Positions 28,774 to 37,542 of a stretch of DNA of 64,000 nucleotides are shown piece after piece (within the stretch, counting starts at the first letter, position 1; each line of letters starts with the position of its first letter). A model generated the notes under the pieces. The model was not told where the DNA came from and did not search any database. It was given only the letters and a program-made list of their open reading frames with translations. This stretch comes from DATARR01 sp034666985 (GTDB lineage Bacteria; Acidobacteriota; Thermoanaerobaculia; Multivoradales; UBA5704): the NCBI GenBank assembly GCA_034666985.1, contig JAXDKS010000006.1, forward strand, positions 91,005-155,004, read 5' to 3'. Position numbers and translations under genes: made by a program.

Positions 28774-29883
28774 ATGTCTGACGCACCCGTCACCGGTCTC
28801 ACCGTTCCCACCCAGTACTGGCACGCGCTCGACAACGGGCGCATCCAGTGCGACGTCTGTCCGCGCTTCTGCAAGCTGCTCGAAGGGCAGCGGGGGCTCT
28901 GCTTCGTGCGGGCCCGCCAGGACGATCAGATCGTGCTCACCACCTGGGGGCGGTCGAGCGGCTTCTGTGTCGATCCCATCGAGAAGAAGCCCCTGAATCA
29001 CTTCCTGCCCGGCACGCCCGTCCTCTCCTTCGGCACGGCGGGCTGCAACCTGGCGTGCAAGTTCTGCCAGAACTGGGACGTCAGCAAATCGCGCGAGATC
29101 GACACCCTGGCAGATCAGGCGACGCCCGAGGTCATCGCGCAGGCCGCCCAGCGCCTCGGCTGCGCCAGCGTCGCCTTCACCTACAACGATCCGGTGATTT
29201 TCCTGGAGTACGCGGTGGACGTGGCCGAAGCCTGCCACGCGGCGGGTCTCCAGGCCGTGGCGGTGACGGCTGGCGAGATCTGCCCCGCGCCCCGCGAGCA
29301 CTTCTTCCGCCACATGGACGCCGCCAACGTGGACCTCAAGGGGTTCACCGAGGATTTCTACCGCAAGATCTGCGGCGGCGATCTCGGGCCCGTCCTCGAC
29401 ACCCTGAGGTATCTCAAGCACGAGACGGACGTCTGGTTCGAGATCACGACCCTGCTGATCCCCGGCGAGAACGACTCGGACCAGGAGCTGGACGCCATGA
29501 CCCGCTGGGTGGTGGACGAACTGGGGCCCGACGTCCCCATCCACTTCACGGCCTTCCACCCCGACTACAAGATGCTGGACAAGTCGCCCACGCCCCCCTC
29601 GACCCTCAAGCGGGCGCGGCGCATCGCCATGGCGAACGGCATCCGCTATGCCTACACCGGCAACGTCCACGACGAGGATGGCGGCAGCACCTGGTGCCAC
29701 GGCTGCGGCGAGCGGCTGGTCGGCCGCGACTGGTTCGTGCTGACGGATTGGAACCTGACCCCCGAGGGAGCCTGCGCCACCTGCGGCACTCCCTGCGCCG
29801 GCCGCTTCCAGGCCCAGCCCGGGGCCTGGGGAGCGCGGCGGGTGCCGGTGCGGCTGCGGGACTTCGCAATCTCACCGGCGTGA
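28774..29883 (+). CDS. amrS: Radical SAM enzyme of the AmmeMemoRadiSam system
   Basis: A 369-residue radical SAM protein. The cluster-binding triad is CNLACKFC (C91, C95, C98), preceded by an N-terminal Cys-rich part CDVCPRFCKL and followed by YNDPVIFLEYAVDVA, DLKGFTEDFYRKICGG and FEITTLLIPGEND. Near the C-terminus two more CxxC pairs (CHGCG, CATCG) appear. AmrS-type proteins resemble pyruvate-formate-lyase activases and usually lie beside Memo and AMMECR1 genes. No such partners are visible here. The ATG has GGGAG about ten bases upstream; a much longer open frame upstream is a shadow of the amidohydrolase. Confidence 0.88.
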   Translation: MSDAPVTGLTVPTQYWHALDNGRIQCDVCPRFCKLLEGQRGLCFVRARQDDQIVLTTWGRSSGFCVDPIEKKPLNHFLPGTPVLSFGTAGCNLACKFCQNWDVSKSREIDTLADQATPEVIAQAAQRLGCASVAFTYNDPVIFLEYAVDVAEACHAAGLQAVAVTAGEICPAPREHFFRHMDAANVDLKGFTEDFYRKICGGDLGPVLDTLRYLKHETDVWFEITTLLIPGENDSDQELDAMTRWVVDELGPDVPIHFTAFHPDYKMLDKSPTPPSTLKRARRIAMANGIRYAYTGNVHDEDGGSTWCHGCGERLVGRDWFVLTDWNLTPEGACATCGTPCAGRFQAQPGAWGARRVPVRLRDFAISPA

Positions 29884-29886
29884 GGG

Positions 29887-31326
29887 CTACGGAAAAATCC
29901 CCAGATCCTGATAGCAGATCGCGATCTTGTTGATCGCGTCGATGAAGGCCGCCGTGCGCAGATCAATCCCGTTGTCGTGGGCGGCGCGGATCTCCCGGAG
30001 ATGGTGGAAGGCCGTCACCATGGTGTCCTCGAGCCCCGAATTCACCAGGTCCGCCTCGTCCGAGCCCTGGGCGGCGCTGGAGAGCTCGGCCTCGGAGAAG
30101 GAGCTCTCGGTCTTCCGCTCGACGGTCTTCAGGATGCGGCGGAAGGCCAGCTCCTCGGCCCGCTTCTCCATCCGCCCGAAGCGGACGTGGGCGAGGTTCT
30201 TCAGCCACTCGAAGTAGGAGACGAGCACGCCGCCCGCGTTGGCGTAGTGATCAGGGACGATCAGCACTCCCCGCTGGCTGAGCGTCTCGCTCGCGCCGCT
30301 GGTGGTCGGCCCATTCGCTCCTTCGACGATGATCCTGGCCTTGATGCGCGGCGCGTTCTCCTCGGTGATCTGATTCTCCAGCGCCGCCGGGACGAGGATG
30401 TCGCAGTCGAGCTCCAGCCCTTCCCGGGCGTTCTCCATCCTCTGGATCCGGTCGGGAAGATCCAGCTTCCGGATGGACTTGTCTCCGCGGCCCAGGGCGT
30501 TCCACTGGCTCACGATGGCCGCGGCGTCGAGCCCCTGGGGATCGTAGAGCATGCCGTCGAACTCGATCAGGCCGATGATGGTCGCCCCCATCTCCTGGAG
30601 GAACAGGGCGGCGTAGGAGCCGACGTTGCCGAGCCCCTGGACGATCACCCGCTTGCCTTCGATCCCCGGCGAGAGGCCGAGCTGCTTCATGTCCTCGCCG
30701 ACGTTGCAGACGGCGCGGGTCACGAAGGCCACGCCGCGGCCGGTCGCCTCGGTGCGGCCGCGGATGCCCCCCTGGGCCAGCGGCTTGCCGGTGACGCAGG
30801 CAGCGCCCTCCAGCTTGTCCGGGGACAGGGCCGTGTAGGTGTCCACGATCCAGGCCATCTCCCGGGCGCCGGTGCCGAAGTCCGGGGCCGGCACGTCGAT
30901 GCCGGGGCCGATGAAGTTCTTCTTCACCAGCTCGAAGGTGTAGCGACGGGTGAGCCGCTCCAGCTCGCCCTTGCTGTACTTCTTGCTGTCGATCTTGATG
31001 CCGCCCTTGGCGCCCCCGAAGGGGACGTCCACCACGGCGCACTTGTAGGTCATCAGCGCGGCGAGGGCCATCACCTCGTCCTCGTTCACCCCGAGGCTGT
31101 AGCGGATGCCACCCTTGGTGGGCAGCTTGTGGTGGCTGTGCTCGGCCCGCCAGGCATGGATCACCTCGATGGAGCCGTCGTCGCGCTGCAGCGGGAGGTT
31201 GAAATGATAGACGCTGTTGCAGGCCTTGATGATGGCCAGGAGCCCCGGCGAATGCTCGGTGAACGCGGCGGCGCGGTCGAAGTTGCGGTTCACCTGGTCG
31301 AAGAAGCTGAGGTGTTGGTTCGACAT
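29887..31326 (-). CDS. Glu/Leu/Phe/Val dehydrogenase, probably glutamate dehydrogenase
   Basis: A 479-residue NAD(P)-dependent dehydrogenase that deaminates glutamate to 2-oxoglutarate or runs the reverse. Key parts are the substrate site KLPTKGGIRYS, the catalytic Lys segment YKCAVVDVPFGGAKGGI, PAPDFGTGAREMAWI, the Rossmann GLGNVGSYAALFL, and IIVEGANGPTT. The start at 31326 has GAGGAAC upstream; the longer frame runs over the promoter region. It is convergent with amrS (3 bases between stops) and divergent from the DUF2905 gene. Glutamate as substrate is inferred from overall similarity. Confidence 0.92.
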   Translation of the reverse strand: MSNQHLSFFDQVNRNFDRAAAFTEHSPGLLAIIKACNSVYHFNLPLQRDDGSIEVIHAWRAEHSHHKLPTKGGIRYSLGVNEDEVMALAALMTYKCAVVDVPFGGAKGGIKIDSKKYSKGELERLTRRYTFELVKKNFIGPGIDVPAPDFGTGAREMAWIVDTYTALSPDKLEGAACVTGKPLAQGGIRGRTEATGRGVAFVTRAVCNVGEDMKQLGLSPGIEGKRVIVQGLGNVGSYAALFLQEMGATIIGLIEFDGMLYDPQGLDAAAIVSQWNALGRGDKSIRKLDLPDRIQRMENAREGLELDCDILVPAALENQITEENAPRIKARIIVEGANGPTTSGASETLSQRGVLIVPDHYANAGGVLVSYFEWLKNLAHVRFGRMEKRAEELAFRRILKTVERKTESSFSEAELSSAAQGSDEADLVNSGLEDTMVTAFHHLREIRAAHDNGIDLRTAAFIDAINKIAICYQDLGIFP

Positions 31327-31484
31327 GCGGATGGGTTCCTCGGGGATTGGATCAGGATCGATCGCCGCGCAGGGAGATCGGGGGCGACAGGGAGTGATAG
31401 CATTCTTGCGGGTCTGCCGCAACCTCTGGCCGGCGCGGCGGACGGATTTCCTGGCCGCCGCGCCGCGGCGGACCCCCCGATCGT

Positions 31485-31706
31485 ATGGCAACGCGCCCTC
31501 TCGGACTGCTTCTGGTGATTTTTGGCGTCGCGGTGGTCGCCGTCGGGCTCCTGGTGTGGTCCGGCGCCCTGTCCTGGCTCGGCCACCTCCCCGGCGACGT
31601 GCGCATCGATCGCGGCAACGTCAAGGTCTTCATCCCCTTCACCTCGATGATCCTGATCTCGCTGGTCCTCACCCTGCTTCTCAACCTGCTGCGGCGGTTC
31701 TTCTGA
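31485..31706 (+). CDS. DUF2905 family small membrane protein
   Basis: A 73-residue protein with two transmembrane segments (about 6-28 and 51-70) separated by the short conserved loop LPGDVRIDRGNVKVFIPF. This is the DUF2905 signature. The function is unknown. Its stop overlaps the likely start of the MscS gene, so the two are probably translated together. Confidence 0.82.
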   Translation: MATRPLGLLLVIFGVAVVAVGLLVWSGALSWLGHLPGDVRIDRGNVKVFIPFTSMILISLVLTLLLNLLRRFF

Positions 31707-32794
31707 GCTGGCTCCAGACCACCTTCTTCCTGGGGAGCTCCCTGCGGCAGTGGGCGACCGCGGCCGGCATCGTCCTCCTGGTCTTCCTCTCCCTGCTGCT
31801 GGTGCGGCGGCTGATCGTCCGCCGGCTGGGCCGGATCGCGGCGCGCACCCCCACCGGGCTGGACGACATCGCCGTCGAGGTGGCGAAGCGCACCCGCACC
31901 CTGCTCGTGCTCGTCCCGGCCCTCTGGCTGGGCAGCCTGGAGCTGGACCTCCATCCCACCGTGGACCGGGTGATGCGCGGGGCGGCGGCACTCGCCGTGT
32001 TCCTCCAGGTCGCCCTCTGGGTGTCGCTCGCCATCGATCTCTGGGTGGAGCGGGCCCAGCGCCGGCGGCTGGAGGAGGATGCCTCCTCCGTGGCCCTCGC
32101 CGGCGTGCTCCGCTTCGTGGGCAAGCTGGTCCTCTGGACAATCCTCCTGCTGGCGGCGCTCGACAACCTGGGGATCAACGTCACCGCCCTGGTGGCGGGC
32201 CTGGGGATCGGCGGCGTGGCTGTCGCGCTCGCCCTGCAGAACGTCCTGTCGGACCTCTTCGCCTCCCTCGCCATCCTCTTCGACAAGCCGTTCGTCATCG
32301 GCGACGCCATCTCGGTGGGCGACGTGTCGGGCAGGGTGGAGAGCATCGGCCTGAAGACCACCCGGCTGCGCAGCGTCTCGGGCGAGCAGGTGATCCTGGC
32401 CAACGGCGAGCTGCTGAAGAGCCGCATCCACAACTGGAAGCGGATGAGCGAGCGCCGGGTCGTCCTCGCCTTCGGCGTCCCCTATCAGACTCCGGCCGAC
32501 GCCATCGAGCGCATCCCGGGCCTCGTGCGCCGGCTCGTCGAGGCGCAGGACCTCACCCGCTTCGACCGCGCCCATTTCAAGGGCTTCGGCCCCTCATCCC
32601 TCGACTTCGAGGCCGTCTATTGGATCCTCACCCCCGATTACAATGCCTTCATGGACCGGCAGCAGGCGGTCAACCTGGGCCTGCTGCGCGAGCTGGAGGC
32701 GGCGGGGGTCGTCTTCGCCGATGCCTCCAGGGCCCTGCTGCCGGTCAGGAATCCCGACCCTTCGTCCCGCAACCTTCCCCCGGAACGGCCGTAA
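31703..32794 (+). CDS. MscS family mechanosensitive ion channel
   Basis: About 363 residues with several N-terminal membrane helices. The MscS pore helix and beta domain follow: GIGGVAVALALQNVLSDLFAS, given in part as GGVAVALALQNVLSDLF, then FVIGDAISVGDVSGRVESIGL, TTRLRSVSGEQVILANG and the cytoplasmic C-terminal domain (YWILTPDYNAFMDRQQAVN). Such channels open under membrane tension to release solutes. The start is uncertain: no ATG fits. A CTG at 31703 overlapping the DUF2905 stop would keep the first helix; a GTG at 31802 would delete it. Confidence 0.88.
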   Translation: MSWLQTTFFLGSSLRQWATAAGIVLLVFLSLLLVRRLIVRRLGRIAARTPTGLDDIAVEVAKRTRTLLVLVPALWLGSLELDLHPTVDRVMRGAAALAVFLQVALWVSLAIDLWVERAQRRRLEEDASSVALAGVLRFVGKLVLWTILLLAALDNLGINVTALVAGLGIGGVAVALALQNVLSDLFASLAILFDKPFVIGDAISVGDVSGRVESIGLKTTRLRSVSGEQVILANGELLKSRIHNWKRMSERRVVLAFGVPYQTPADAIERIPGLVRRLVEAQDLTRFDRAHFKGFGPSSLDFEAVYWILTPDYNAFMDRQQAVNLGLLRELEAAGVVFADASRALLPVRNPDPSSRNLPPERP

Positions 32795-32832
32795 CAGGTT
32801 CGGGAGAGAACTGTTCTCGGAAAGGAGCTTCT

Positions 32833-35800
32833 GTGCGTAAATCGATTTGGATGGCGACCCTGCTGGCGCTGCTGCTGGTACCAGGAATAGCCAGCTCGCA
32901 GCCCCAGGGGGATACGCGTCTGCTGCGTTTTCCCGACATCTGCAAGGACAATCTGGCCTTCGTCTACGGCGGCGACGTCTGGCTCACCACCGCCCAAGGG
33001 GGGGTGGCCCGCCGGCTGACCTCCGGCGAGGGGGATGAGGTCTTCCCCAAGTTCTCGCCGGACTGCAAGTGGATCGCCTTCACCGGCCAGTACACCGGCA
33101 CCCGCCAGGTCTACGTCATCCCGGTGGATGGCGGCACCCCCCGCCAGCTCACCTTCCACAACGACATCGGCAACATTCCGCCTCGCGGCGGCTACGACAA
33201 CCAGGTGATGGGCTGGACGCCGGACGGCAAGCAGATCCTCTTCAACGCCCACCGCACCCCCTACAGCGACCGCAACGCCCGGCCCTACCTGGTGCCGGCC
33301 GCCGGGGGCACGGAGACGCCGTTCGCCATCCGCGAGGGCTCCACCGGAGTCCTGTCGCCGGACGGCAACCGCTTCGTCTTCGCCCCGGTCATGCACGAGT
33401 GGCGCAACTGGAAGCGCTACCGCGGCGGCCGCACCCCCGACCTCTGGATCTACGACCTCAAGGCCAACACCGCCGAGCAGATCACCAAGGATCCGGCCAT
33501 GGACTACATGCCGGTGTGGATCGGCGACACCATCTACTTCGTCTCCGACCGCGGCCAGAACCGGATCAACAACCTCTACGCCTACGACACGAAGACCAAG
33601 GCGGTGCGCGAGCTGACCCACCACGACACCTTCGACGTCTTCTGGCCGAGTGGCGACCGCCGCGTCGCCTACGAGAACGGCGGCTCGATCTACCTCTTCG
33701 ATCCCGCCTCCGGCCAGAGCAATCGGGTGCCCATCCGCATCGAGGGCGACCTGCCCACGACCATGCCCTACTTCAAGAACGTCACCGAGGACGCGGAGGG
33801 CGGGTCCATCTCCCCCACCGGCAAGCGGGCCCTGCTCACGGCCCGGGGCGAGCTCTTCTCCGTGCCGGCCGAGAAGGGGGAGATCCGCAACCTCACCAAC
33901 TCCTCGGGCGTGCGGGAGCTGGGCGGCACCTGGTCTCCCAACGGCCGCTGGGCCGCCTACCTCTCGGACCGCTCCGGCGAGTACGAGATCTGGGTGCGCC
34001 CGGCCGACGGCTCCGGCCAGGAGCGGCGGGTCACCACCGACGGCCGCATCTGGCGCTTCCAGCCCCAGTGGTCCCCCGACTCGAAGAAGCTCGCCTTCAG
34101 CGACAAGGACCGCAAGCTCTTCTGGGTGGACGTGGCTACGGCCAAGGTCACCGAGGCCGACCGCTCGGACCTCAACGACATCCAGGACTACAAGTGGTCG
34201 CCCGACAGCCGCTTCCTCGCCTACACCAAGAACGGCGAGAACTCCTTCCCGTCGATCTGGATCTACGGCCTGGACGACGGCAAGGCCCGCCAGCTCACCA
34301 GCGACATGACGGCCGAGGCCGAGCCCACCTGGTCCCCCGACGGCCGCTACCTCTACTTCCTCTCCAACCGCGACTTCAACCTCAACTTCAGCGGCTACGA
34401 GTTCGACTACGTCTACAGCAACCCCACCCGGGTGTACGTGGGTGTGCTCTCCAAGGAGGGGCCGGCCCTCTTCCTCCCCGAGAGTGACGAGGAGACGGTG
34501 AAGCCCGAGCCGCCGCCGGGCGCCTGGCTCGCAGACATGCCCAAACCGGCGCCGAAGAAGGACAAGGGCAGCGCCGAGACGACGGGAGACAAGGCGGACG
34601 TCGCTCCTCCCAAGGCCCCGGTACGGGTGAAGGTGGATTTCGACGGCTTCGAGCAGCGGGTGCGGGCCATCCCCGGTCCCTCCGGCAACTACCAGTCGCT
34701 GACGGCCAGCAACACCGCCGTCTTCTACCTCTTCCAGCGCACCGCCAACGGCGCCCCGTCGCTCCGCATGTTCAACCTCGAAGGCCGCAAGGAGGACACG
34801 ATCCTCGACAACGTGGTGGGCTACGACCTCTCGGCCGACGGCAAGAAGATCCTCTACCGACAGGGGGAGAATTTCGGCATCGTCGACGCCAAGGGGGGCC
34901 AGAAGCCTGGCGACGGCAAGCTGGCCCTGGAGAAGCTGGAGCTGCGCATCCAGCCGCGGGACGAGTGGCGCCAGGAGTACTTCGACGCCTGGCGGATCTT
35001 CCGCGACTGGTTCTACGACCCCGCCATTCACGGCGTGGACTGGAAGGGCATCCGCGACCGCTACGCCGAGATGCTCCCCTATATGTCGACCCGCTCCGAC
35101 CTCGACTACCTGCTGGCCGAAATGGGTGGCGAGGTCTCGGTGGGCCATGGCTACGTGCAGCCGGGCAACGCTCCGGGGCCGAAGCGGGTCGAAGGCGGCC
35201 TGCTGGGCGCCGAGATCGAGGCCGACCCTTCAGGCTACTTCCGGGTCGCCCATGTCTTCCCGGGCGAGAACTGGCAGCCTGACTTCCGCTCGCCGCTCAC
35301 CGAGCCCGGCGTCCACGTGGTCAGGGGCGACTACATCCTGGCGGTGGACGGCCAGTCGACCAAGGGTGTGGACAATTTCTACCGTCTCCTGGAGGGCAAG
35401 GCCGACCGGGTAGTGACCCTGCAGGTGAACGACAAGCCCTCGACCGAGGGAGCGCACACCGAGAACGTCCGGCCCGTGAAGAGCGAGTACAACCTTCGCT
35501 ACCTCGACTGGGTGCAGGGCACCCGAGCCAGGGTGGAGAAGCTCTCCGGCGGCCGCATCGGCTACATCCACCTGCCGAACACGGCGGTGGAGGGCAACCG
35601 CGAGCTGTTCAAGAACTTCTACCCGCTGGCGATCAAGGACGCCCTGATCCTCGACGACCGCTGGAATGGCGGCGGCTTCATCCCCGACCGCATGGTCGCG
35701 CTCCTCTCGCGGCCGCTGCTCAACTACTTCGTGGGCCGCCCGGGCGTGGCCAATCCCACGCCGCAGTTCGCCAACAACGGTCCCAAGGTGGCGCTGATCA

Positions 35801-36162
35801 ACGGCCAGGCGGGCTCTGGCGGTGACGCCTTCCCTTACTACTTCAAGGAGCTCGGTCTGGGACCGCTGATCGGCACCCGCACCTGGGGCGGTCTCGCGGG
35901 CCTCTCGGGCAACCCGCCGCTGGTGGACGGCGGCACGCTCACCGTGCCCACCTTCCGCTTCCTCACCAAGGAGGGGGGCTGGGCCGTGGAGAACGAGGGC
36001 GTGGCCCCGGACATCGAGGTCATCGACGCCCCCGACGCCCTGGCCAAGGGTGAGGACCCCGCGCTGGAGCGGGGCGTGCAATACCTCCTCGATCAGCTCC
36101 AGAAGAACCCGCCGAAGAAGGTCAAGGTGCCGCCGGTGCCCAAGGGCGGGAATCCGCGGTAG
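32833..36162 (+). CDS. Tricorn-type protease (S41 family), secreted
   Basis: A 1,109-residue serine protease. The GTG start has an ideal AAAGGAG site; the longer open frame is a shadow of the MscS gene. After a signal peptide (about 1-20) come WD40-like beta-propeller repeats (SPDCKWIAF, WTPDGKQILF, WSPNGRWAAYLSDR, WSPDSRFLAY, WSPDGRYLYFLSNRD), a Pro/Lys linker at about 550-600, a second propeller, a PDZ-like domain (PGVHVVRGDYILAVDGQ) and the S41 core with GYIHLPN and the nucleophile Ser995 in GQAGSGGDAFP. Tricorn degrades oligopeptides; here it is probably periplasmic or extracellular. Length and layout match the family. Confidence 0.93.
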   Translation: MRKSIWMATLLALLLVPGIASSQPQGDTRLLRFPDICKDNLAFVYGGDVWLTTAQGGVARRLTSGEGDEVFPKFSPDCKWIAFTGQYTGTRQVYVIPVDGGTPRQLTFHNDIGNIPPRGGYDNQVMGWTPDGKQILFNAHRTPYSDRNARPYLVPAAGGTETPFAIREGSTGVLSPDGNRFVFAPVMHEWRNWKRYRGGRTPDLWIYDLKANTAEQITKDPAMDYMPVWIGDTIYFVSDRGQNRINNLYAYDTKTKAVRELTHHDTFDVFWPSGDRRVAYENGGSIYLFDPASGQSNRVPIRIEGDLPTTMPYFKNVTEDAEGGSISPTGKRALLTARGELFSVPAEKGEIRNLTNSSGVRELGGTWSPNGRWAAYLSDRSGEYEIWVRPADGSGQERRVTTDGRIWRFQPQWSPDSKKLAFSDKDRKLFWVDVATAKVTEADRSDLNDIQDYKWSPDSRFLAYTKNGENSFPSIWIYGLDDGKARQLTSDMTAEAEPTWSPDGRYLYFLSNRDFNLNFSGYEFDYVYSNPTRVYVGVLSKEGPALFLPESDEETVKPEPPPGAWLADMPKPAPKKDKGSAETTGDKADVAPPKAPVRVKVDFDGFEQRVRAIPGPSGNYQSLTASNTAVFYLFQRTANGAPSLRMFNLEGRKEDTILDNVVGYDLSADGKKILYRQGENFGIVDAKGGQKPGDGKLALEKLELRIQPRDEWRQEYFDAWRIFRDWFYDPAIHGVDWKGIRDRYAEMLPYMSTRSDLDYLLAEMGGEVSVGHGYVQPGNAPGPKRVEGGLLGAEIEADPSGYFRVAHVFPGENWQPDFRSPLTEPGVHVVRGDYILAVDGQSTKGVDNFYRLLEGKADRVVTLQVNDKPSTEGAHTENVRPVKSEYNLRYLDWVQGTRARVEKLSGGRIGYIHLPNTAVEGNRELFKNFYPLAIKDALILDDRWNGGGFIPDRMVALLSRPLLNYFVGRPGVANPTPQFANNGPKVALINGQAGSGGDAFPYYFKELGLGPLIGTRTWGGLAGLSGNPPLVDGGTLTVPTFRFLTKEGGWAVENEGVAPDIEVIDAPDALAKGEDPALERGVQYLLDQLQKNPPKKVKVPPVPKGGNPR

Positions 36163-36180
36163 GAGCCCTCATCATCCCGA

Positions 36181-36207
36181 CCCTCCTCTCCCACAGGGAG
36201 AGGAGGG
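36181..36207. terminator. Strong 12-bp hairpin after the tricorn gene
   Basis: Perfect arms CCCTCCTCTCCC (36181-36192) and GGGAGAGGAGGG (36196-36207) around a three-base ACA loop. It is a member of the window's CCCTC-type hairpin family and lies between convergent genes. There is no T-run, so factor-independent termination is only a possibility. Confidence 0.5.
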
Positions 36208-36210
36208 TCC

Positions 36211-36251
36211 TGTAGCACCATAAACGCTGAAGGTGCGCACAGCGCACCTAC
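36211..36251. repeat. Decayed copy of the GTAGGGTGCGC inverted repeat
   Basis: The right arm (36232-36251) is complete and matches the copies at 1913-1933 and 15308-15329. The left arm is reduced to GTAG and CACC (36212-36219): the middle 13 bases are gone. This makes it a third, damaged member of the family. It ends just inside the stop region of the following minus-strand gene. Confidence 0.65.
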
Positions 36252-37336
36252 GGCAGCGGCAGCAGCGGCGACCACCCCCACTCCGGCCGTTCACCCCCGG
36301 CGGCGCCCATCTCCTGTTTCTCGGTCATCAGGTCGAGGGGCTCGGCGGCTTTGCGCAGGCTGTCGTACTCGGCGCGGTTGGAGCGGACGGCGCTCTCGAT
36401 CCAGGCGGGCTTGTGGGCCGCGGTCAGATCCTCCGCCGTGTCGAGAGGGAGGAAGAAGGCGTCGTCGGGATCGGCGAGGAGGCCGCGTCCGGCGGCATCG
36501 CGAGCCAGAGCGCGGTAGAGCGGGGCCAGTTGACAGAGAGCGGCGCGCCAGGCCTCGCGGAAACGGCCCCGGTAACGGTCGTGGCCCGGCAGAGGGTGGG
36601 GATCCAGGGCGTGGCGGGCGGCCTGGGCGAGACCCGGCTCCTCCGCCCAGGAGGGGGCCAGGAGGTCGGGCAGACCGAAACGCCGGAGGTCGCCCCGGCC
36701 GCCGGTGCGCAGGGTCCAGGCGCCCTTGCTGAGAACGGGGGGGACGTCCTCCCCCCGCGCCCGCAGAGCCCGCCGGTCAAGGGCGGAGATGAGGTCGGCC
36801 AGCAGCGCGTCGTTGGTACGGGCGAGCACCCGGGAGAGACGATCGCGGAAACGGCGCCAGAGCTCCGCGGCCGGCTCGCCGCTGCGCAGCAGGACCGGGC
36901 GGTCCGTCGGCACCCGGAAGGGGAGGAGCCGGACGCGGTGGAACGACAGGGCCGCCACCAGGCAGCGGGCCTCGGCCGGCCGCTCGCCGGTGCAGCCGGG
37001 CTCCAGCAGGGCGGCCACCACGTCGCCGCCGCCGGGCACGTGAGTCAACAGCGAGCGCAGCTCCCGGGCGTCGAGATAGAGCCGCAGGCGCACGATCTTC
37101 ACCGGCGGCGCCTCCGGCATCGGCAGCCCCAGATGGTAGAGGGAGTAGCGCAGGCCGGTGCCCACGGCGTGGCGCAGCAGGGTGATGCCGAAGTGGGAGA
37201 GGGGCGGCAGCGGCCCTGGCAGCAGCAGGGCGCGGCTGTAGACGGGCCGCTGTCCGGGTGAGAGGTCCAGCAAGGTCCGCGGGCGGGAGCCCTCCCCGGA
37301 CCCGCCTCCGGACTGATAACCGCTGCGGTGTGTCAT
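36248..37336 (-). CDS. Unrecognised 362-residue protein
   Basis: I do not recognise this family with confidence. The frame is long, on the coding strand by composition, and has no signal peptide or membrane helices. The sequence is Arg/Leu-rich and mostly helical (FRDRLSRVLARTNDALLADL, LFRAEYDSL-like ending as SNRAEYDSLRKAAEP). The segment LLADPDDAFFLPLDTAEDL followed by a basic RAEYDSLR helix resembles the linker between the ATP-grasp and PEP-utilising domains of PEP-synthase-like proteins, but no such domains flank it. It could be a stand-alone helical adaptor. It is convergent with the tricorn gene and divergent from the receptor gene. The first residues are low-complexity, so the true start may be later. 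Confidence 0.6.
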   Translation of the reverse strand: MTHRSGYQSGGGSGEGSRPRTLLDLSPGQRPVYSRALLLPGPLPPLSHFGITLLRHAVGTGLRYSLYHLGLPMPEAPPVKIVRLRLYLDARELRSLLTHVPGGGDVVAALLEPGCTGERPAEARCLVAALSFHRVRLLPFRVPTDRPVLLRSGEPAAELWRRFRDRLSRVLARTNDALLADLISALDRRALRARGEDVPPVLSKGAWTLRTGGRGDLRRFGLPDLLAPSWAEEPGLAQAARHALDPHPLPGHDRYRGRFREAWRAALCQLAPLYRALARDAAGRGLLADPDDAFFLPLDTAEDLTAAHKPAWIESAVRSNRAEYDSLRKAAEPLDLMTEKQEMGAAGGERPEWGWSPLLPLP

Positions 37337-37542
37337 GGCTGCCCTGCGGCCCCTCCGCGCCTACCCTACCATTTTCGCCGTGATTCGAGCCGGAAGTCGC
37401 GCCACGATTGACTTTCTCTGCTGACCAGGGTAGAAGCCACATCAGGTCTTGTCCTGAGAGCTGTCGTTCAACTCATTGCGCCGGGCGCCGATCTGTGATG
37501 GATGGGTTCGAGGCGTTCGCCGCACAGATCGCGGAGGTTTGT